Below, one piece after another: positions 5,141 to 6,006 of a stretch of 6,006 nt of DNA. Origin of the DNA: Candidatus Saccharibacteria bacterium UBA2866 (lineage in GTDB: Bacteria > Patescibacteriota > Saccharimonadia > Saccharimonadales > Saccharimonadaceae); contig DEEY01000011.1 in NCBI GenBank assembly GCA_002350545.1, positions 1,230 through 7,235 on the forward strand, in the 5' to 3' direction. The translations under genes were made by a program, and so were the position numbers. The number at the start of each line of letters is the position of its first letter. Position 1 is the first letter of the stretch. The notes under the pieces were generated by a model. That model had not been told where the DNA came from. It ran no database searches and saw only the letters and a program-made list of their open reading frames with translations.

Positions 5141-5180
5141 AACCAAAAGGTCGTTGGTTCAAATCCAACCCCCGCAACCA
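5104..5180 (+). tRNA. Initiator tRNA-fMet, anticodon CAU, CCA encoded
   Basis: A 77-nt cloverleaf with anticodon CAT at 5138-5140. Bacterial initiator hallmarks are present: mismatched C1/A72 at the end of the acceptor (CGCGGGG against CCCCGCA), A11:U24 in the D-stem, loop CTCATAA, and close overall similarity to E. coli tRNA-fMet. The mismatch marks it for formylation and protects it from peptidyl-tRNA hydrolase. One oddity: the anticodon stem is TTTGG/CCAAA, so only two of the usual three consecutive G:C pairs at 29-31:39-41 are present; pair 29:41 is U:A. Confidence 0.97.
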
Positions 5181-5189
5181 TGATGATGT

Positions 5190-5250
5190 GATGATCCGAG
5201 GGTCATCTTTGATATAGAACATCCCGTATTTATAGGGGTGTTTTTAGTTT
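5190..5250 (+). terminator. Terminator of the initiator tRNA (two hairpins)
   Basis: A first weak hairpin at 5190-5207 (GATGATC with GGTCATC-like arm, one G-U, followed by TTT) precedes a stronger one: AACATCCC (5218-5225) with GGGGTGTT (5235-5242), 8 bp with one G-U and a 9-nt loop, followed by a T-rich run to 5252. The second is the likely termination point. Confidence 0.8.
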
Positions 5251-5304
5251 TTGCGAGGTTTGAAAAAAGAATAAGAAAAAAGAACAAATTTTCGGAAAAT
5301 GTAG

Positions 5305-5310
5305 TATAAT
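5305..5310 (+). promoter_or_regulatory. -10 box of the rod-shaped RNA
   Basis: A perfect TATAAT, six bases before the first base of the long stem that begins at 5316. No good -35 is seen at 16-18 bp. The AT-rich region upstream (5262-5290, A-rich) could act as an UP-like element. This is also the only clear promoter between the tRNA terminator and the surface protein gene. Confidence 0.7.
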
Positions 5311-5315
5311 AGAAA

Positions 5316-5465
5316 GTGCAGTAATTGAACACATTAAAAGAATAGTCTTTATTTAGTTGAATGATGTAGGGCATTTGGATGGCATCGTAAGGAAGTCGTT
5401 CCATGCTTTAGTCATTCGGCTATTCATGTGTGTTCGATTACTGCACCCCTTGCGGTGCCATTTTT
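5316..5465 (+). ncRNA. Candidate rod-shaped non-coding RNA (6S-like?) or structured leader
   Basis: A transcript from the TATAAT at 5305 would begin at the foot of an 18-bp stem: 5316-5333 with 5429-5446, one G-U. Inward come an internal loop (5334-5339/5426-5428), GAATAG/CTATTC (5340-5345 with 5420-5425), an 11-nt one-sided bulge (5346-5356), an 8-bp helix (5357-5364 with 5412-5419), a 7-bp helix (5368-5374 with 5403-5409) and an apical loop region. A short hairpin and T-run follow at 5443-5465. The single rod with interior bulges, its own start and its own terminator recall 6S RNA in outline, at about 150 nt, but I recognise no sequence signature of 6S, SRP or tmRNA. It may instead be the 5' leader of the surface protein gene. 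No coding frame of note lies in it. Confidence 0.65.
5443..5465 (+). terminator. Short terminator at the end of the rod-shaped RNA
   Basis: GCACC (5443-5447) pairs with GGTGC (5454-5458) across a 6-nt loop, and five T follow at 5461-5465. The 5' arm shares bases with the end of the rod's closing stem, and the whole hairpin overlaps the 5' arm of the larger hairpin at 5446-5501, so the three structures cannot all form at once. Confidence 0.55.
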
Positions 5466-5517
5466 ATGTACGCCTTTTATGAAAAATGGCACTGTAAGGG
5501 GGCGGGGGATAAAAGGC
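5446..5517 (+). promoter_or_regulatory. 20-bp leader hairpin with possible loop-tail pairing upstream of the surface protein
   Basis: Bases 5446-5465 pair with 5482-5501 over 20 uninterrupted positions (two G-U), with a 16-nt loop. Within the loop, GCCTTTTAT (5472-5480) is the reverse complement of ATAAAAGGC (5509-5517), about ten bases ahead of the Shine-Dalgarno. The second pairing would make a pseudoknot, though seven linking bases are too few to span all 20 bp, so part of the first stem must open or the two must alternate. The first stem buries the T-run and 3' arm of the terminator at 5443-5465, acting like an antiterminator. Confidence 0.55.
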
Positions 5518-5539
5518 AAATAATAAGAGAGGTAAGCTT

Positions 5540-6006
5540 ATGCGCGTAAAGCCAAATACCATGAAGAATATATTAAACACCAGACTACGACGATGTCACT
5601 TGATGATGTCTTTTTTAAGCCTAGTGGTTATAGCTGGCTTAGTTTTTGTCTCGCTATTAATCCCTTCTAACGTTTCTGCCGAAGTCTTCGAAGCCGAACA
5701 AGGCCTCTCTTTTACGCTTAATTCTTCAGTCGCTGTTAGTATCACAGGTGGTACAGGCTCTGGTAGTGATGGCCTAACTATTGAGGATCTAGTTCCAGGA
5801 GACTATAAGGATAGTAATATCATTACAGTCACAGCTAGTAGTAACAGCGCAGTAGGCTATACACTCAGTAGCTCAGTAGGTAGTAGTACTTATGCCTCTA
5901 CCGAACTTAGACGTAATGGTACAGAAACCGCTAATAAGTTCACAAGCCTCACGACCAACAAAGCCTCACTCTCTGCCTTTGACCCTGGCTACTGGGGCTA
6001 TTCATA
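5540..6006 (+). CDS. Secreted Ser/Thr/Gly-rich surface protein, N-terminus only
   Basis: The first 155 residues of a protein cut by the right edge. The start ATG at 5540 has AGAGGT at 5528-5533, about seven bases away; an in-frame ATG at codon 8 is a weaker alternative. A basic N-region (residues 2-20) and a hydrophobic core (about 24-41) end in NVSA, with signal peptidase cleavage expected between A47 and E48. The mature part starts EVFEAEQ and is dominated by Ser, Thr, Gly and Ala (VSITGGTGSGSDG, then VTASSNSAVGYTLSSSVG), with short alternating hydrophobic stretches typical of beta-strand surface domains. I see no catalytic motif. It resembles large secreted repeat-rich proteins of CPR bacteria and could be an adhesin or coat protein; this is inference. 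Its codons (GTC, CTC, GCC, CTA, ACA) differ clearly from those of the pilus genes. The structured leader suggests control after transcription start. Confidence 0.88.
   Translation, partial: MRVKPNTMKNILNTRLRRCHLMMSFLSLVVIAGLVFVSLLIPSNVSAEVFEAEQGLSFTLNSSVAVSITGGTGSGSDGLTIEDLVPGDYKDSNIITVTASSNSAVGYTLSSSVGSSTYASTELRRNGTETANKFTSLTTNKASLSAFDPGYWGYS

Noticed and set aside
5159..5404. Minus-strand 81-residue frame crossing the tRNA end, its terminator and the rod-shaped RNA
   Set aside because: It runs through the 3' part of a tRNA and two structured elements and has no start signals, so it is a chance frame.
1..6006. CRISPR array, transposon ends or insertion sequence
   Set aside because: I saw no regularly spaced repeats, no transposase-like frame and no terminal inverted repeats flanked by target duplications.

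Overview
The window looks like part of a small-genome Patescibacteria/CPR bacterium, most likely Candidatus Saccharibacteria (TM7). This is inferred from the gene content and the look of the proteins, not from a search. It carries a compact cassette of type IV pilin-like genes next to a septum-initiator (FtsB/DivIC-type) gene, and a short 67-residue protein whose sequence I associate with CPR genomes. Base composition is moderate to AT-rich, and several messages appear to be leaderless.

Layout. Bases 1-444 hold no secure gene: a doubtful short minus-strand ORF at the left edge and two strong hairpins (304-343 and 353-381). A two-segment membrane protein of unknown function follows (445-1119). 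A monocistronic, apparently highly expressed small protein (1218-1421) has a consensus-like promoter, a strong Shine-Dalgarno and a bidirectional terminator (1437-1463), which it shares with a convergent tRNA-Ile reading AUA (anticodon UAU, 1468-1545, minus). An FtsB/DivIC-like protein (1584-2015) precedes a tightly coupled three-gene pilus unit: two prepilins (2049-2795, 2795-3679) and a PilX/GspK-like minor pilin (3676-4968). The stop and start codons overlap at both junctions.

Bases 4987-5540 are dense in RNA signals. A perfect TTGACA-N17-TATAAT promoter is followed by a 26-nt copy of the 5' end of initiator tRNA, a segment complementary to that tRNA's anticodon arm, the complete initiator tRNA (5104-5180) and its terminator. 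A second promoter (-10 at 5305-5310) then begins a transcript exactly at the foot of a long rod-shaped hairpin RNA (5316-5446). That RNA ends in a small terminator which competes with a 20-bp hairpin just upstream of the last gene. The last gene (from 5540, cut by the window end) encodes the N-terminus of a secreted Ser/Thr/Gly-rich surface protein.

How the parts fit. The pilins and the surface protein suggest a cell-surface or host-contact locus, which suits an episymbiotic lifestyle. The FtsB-like gene, the tRNAs and the small highly expressed protein are housekeeping. The most promising unexplained material is the RNA region 5027-5540: the partial tRNA with its antisense segment, the rod-shaped RNA, and the possible terminator/antiterminator switch in front of the surface protein.
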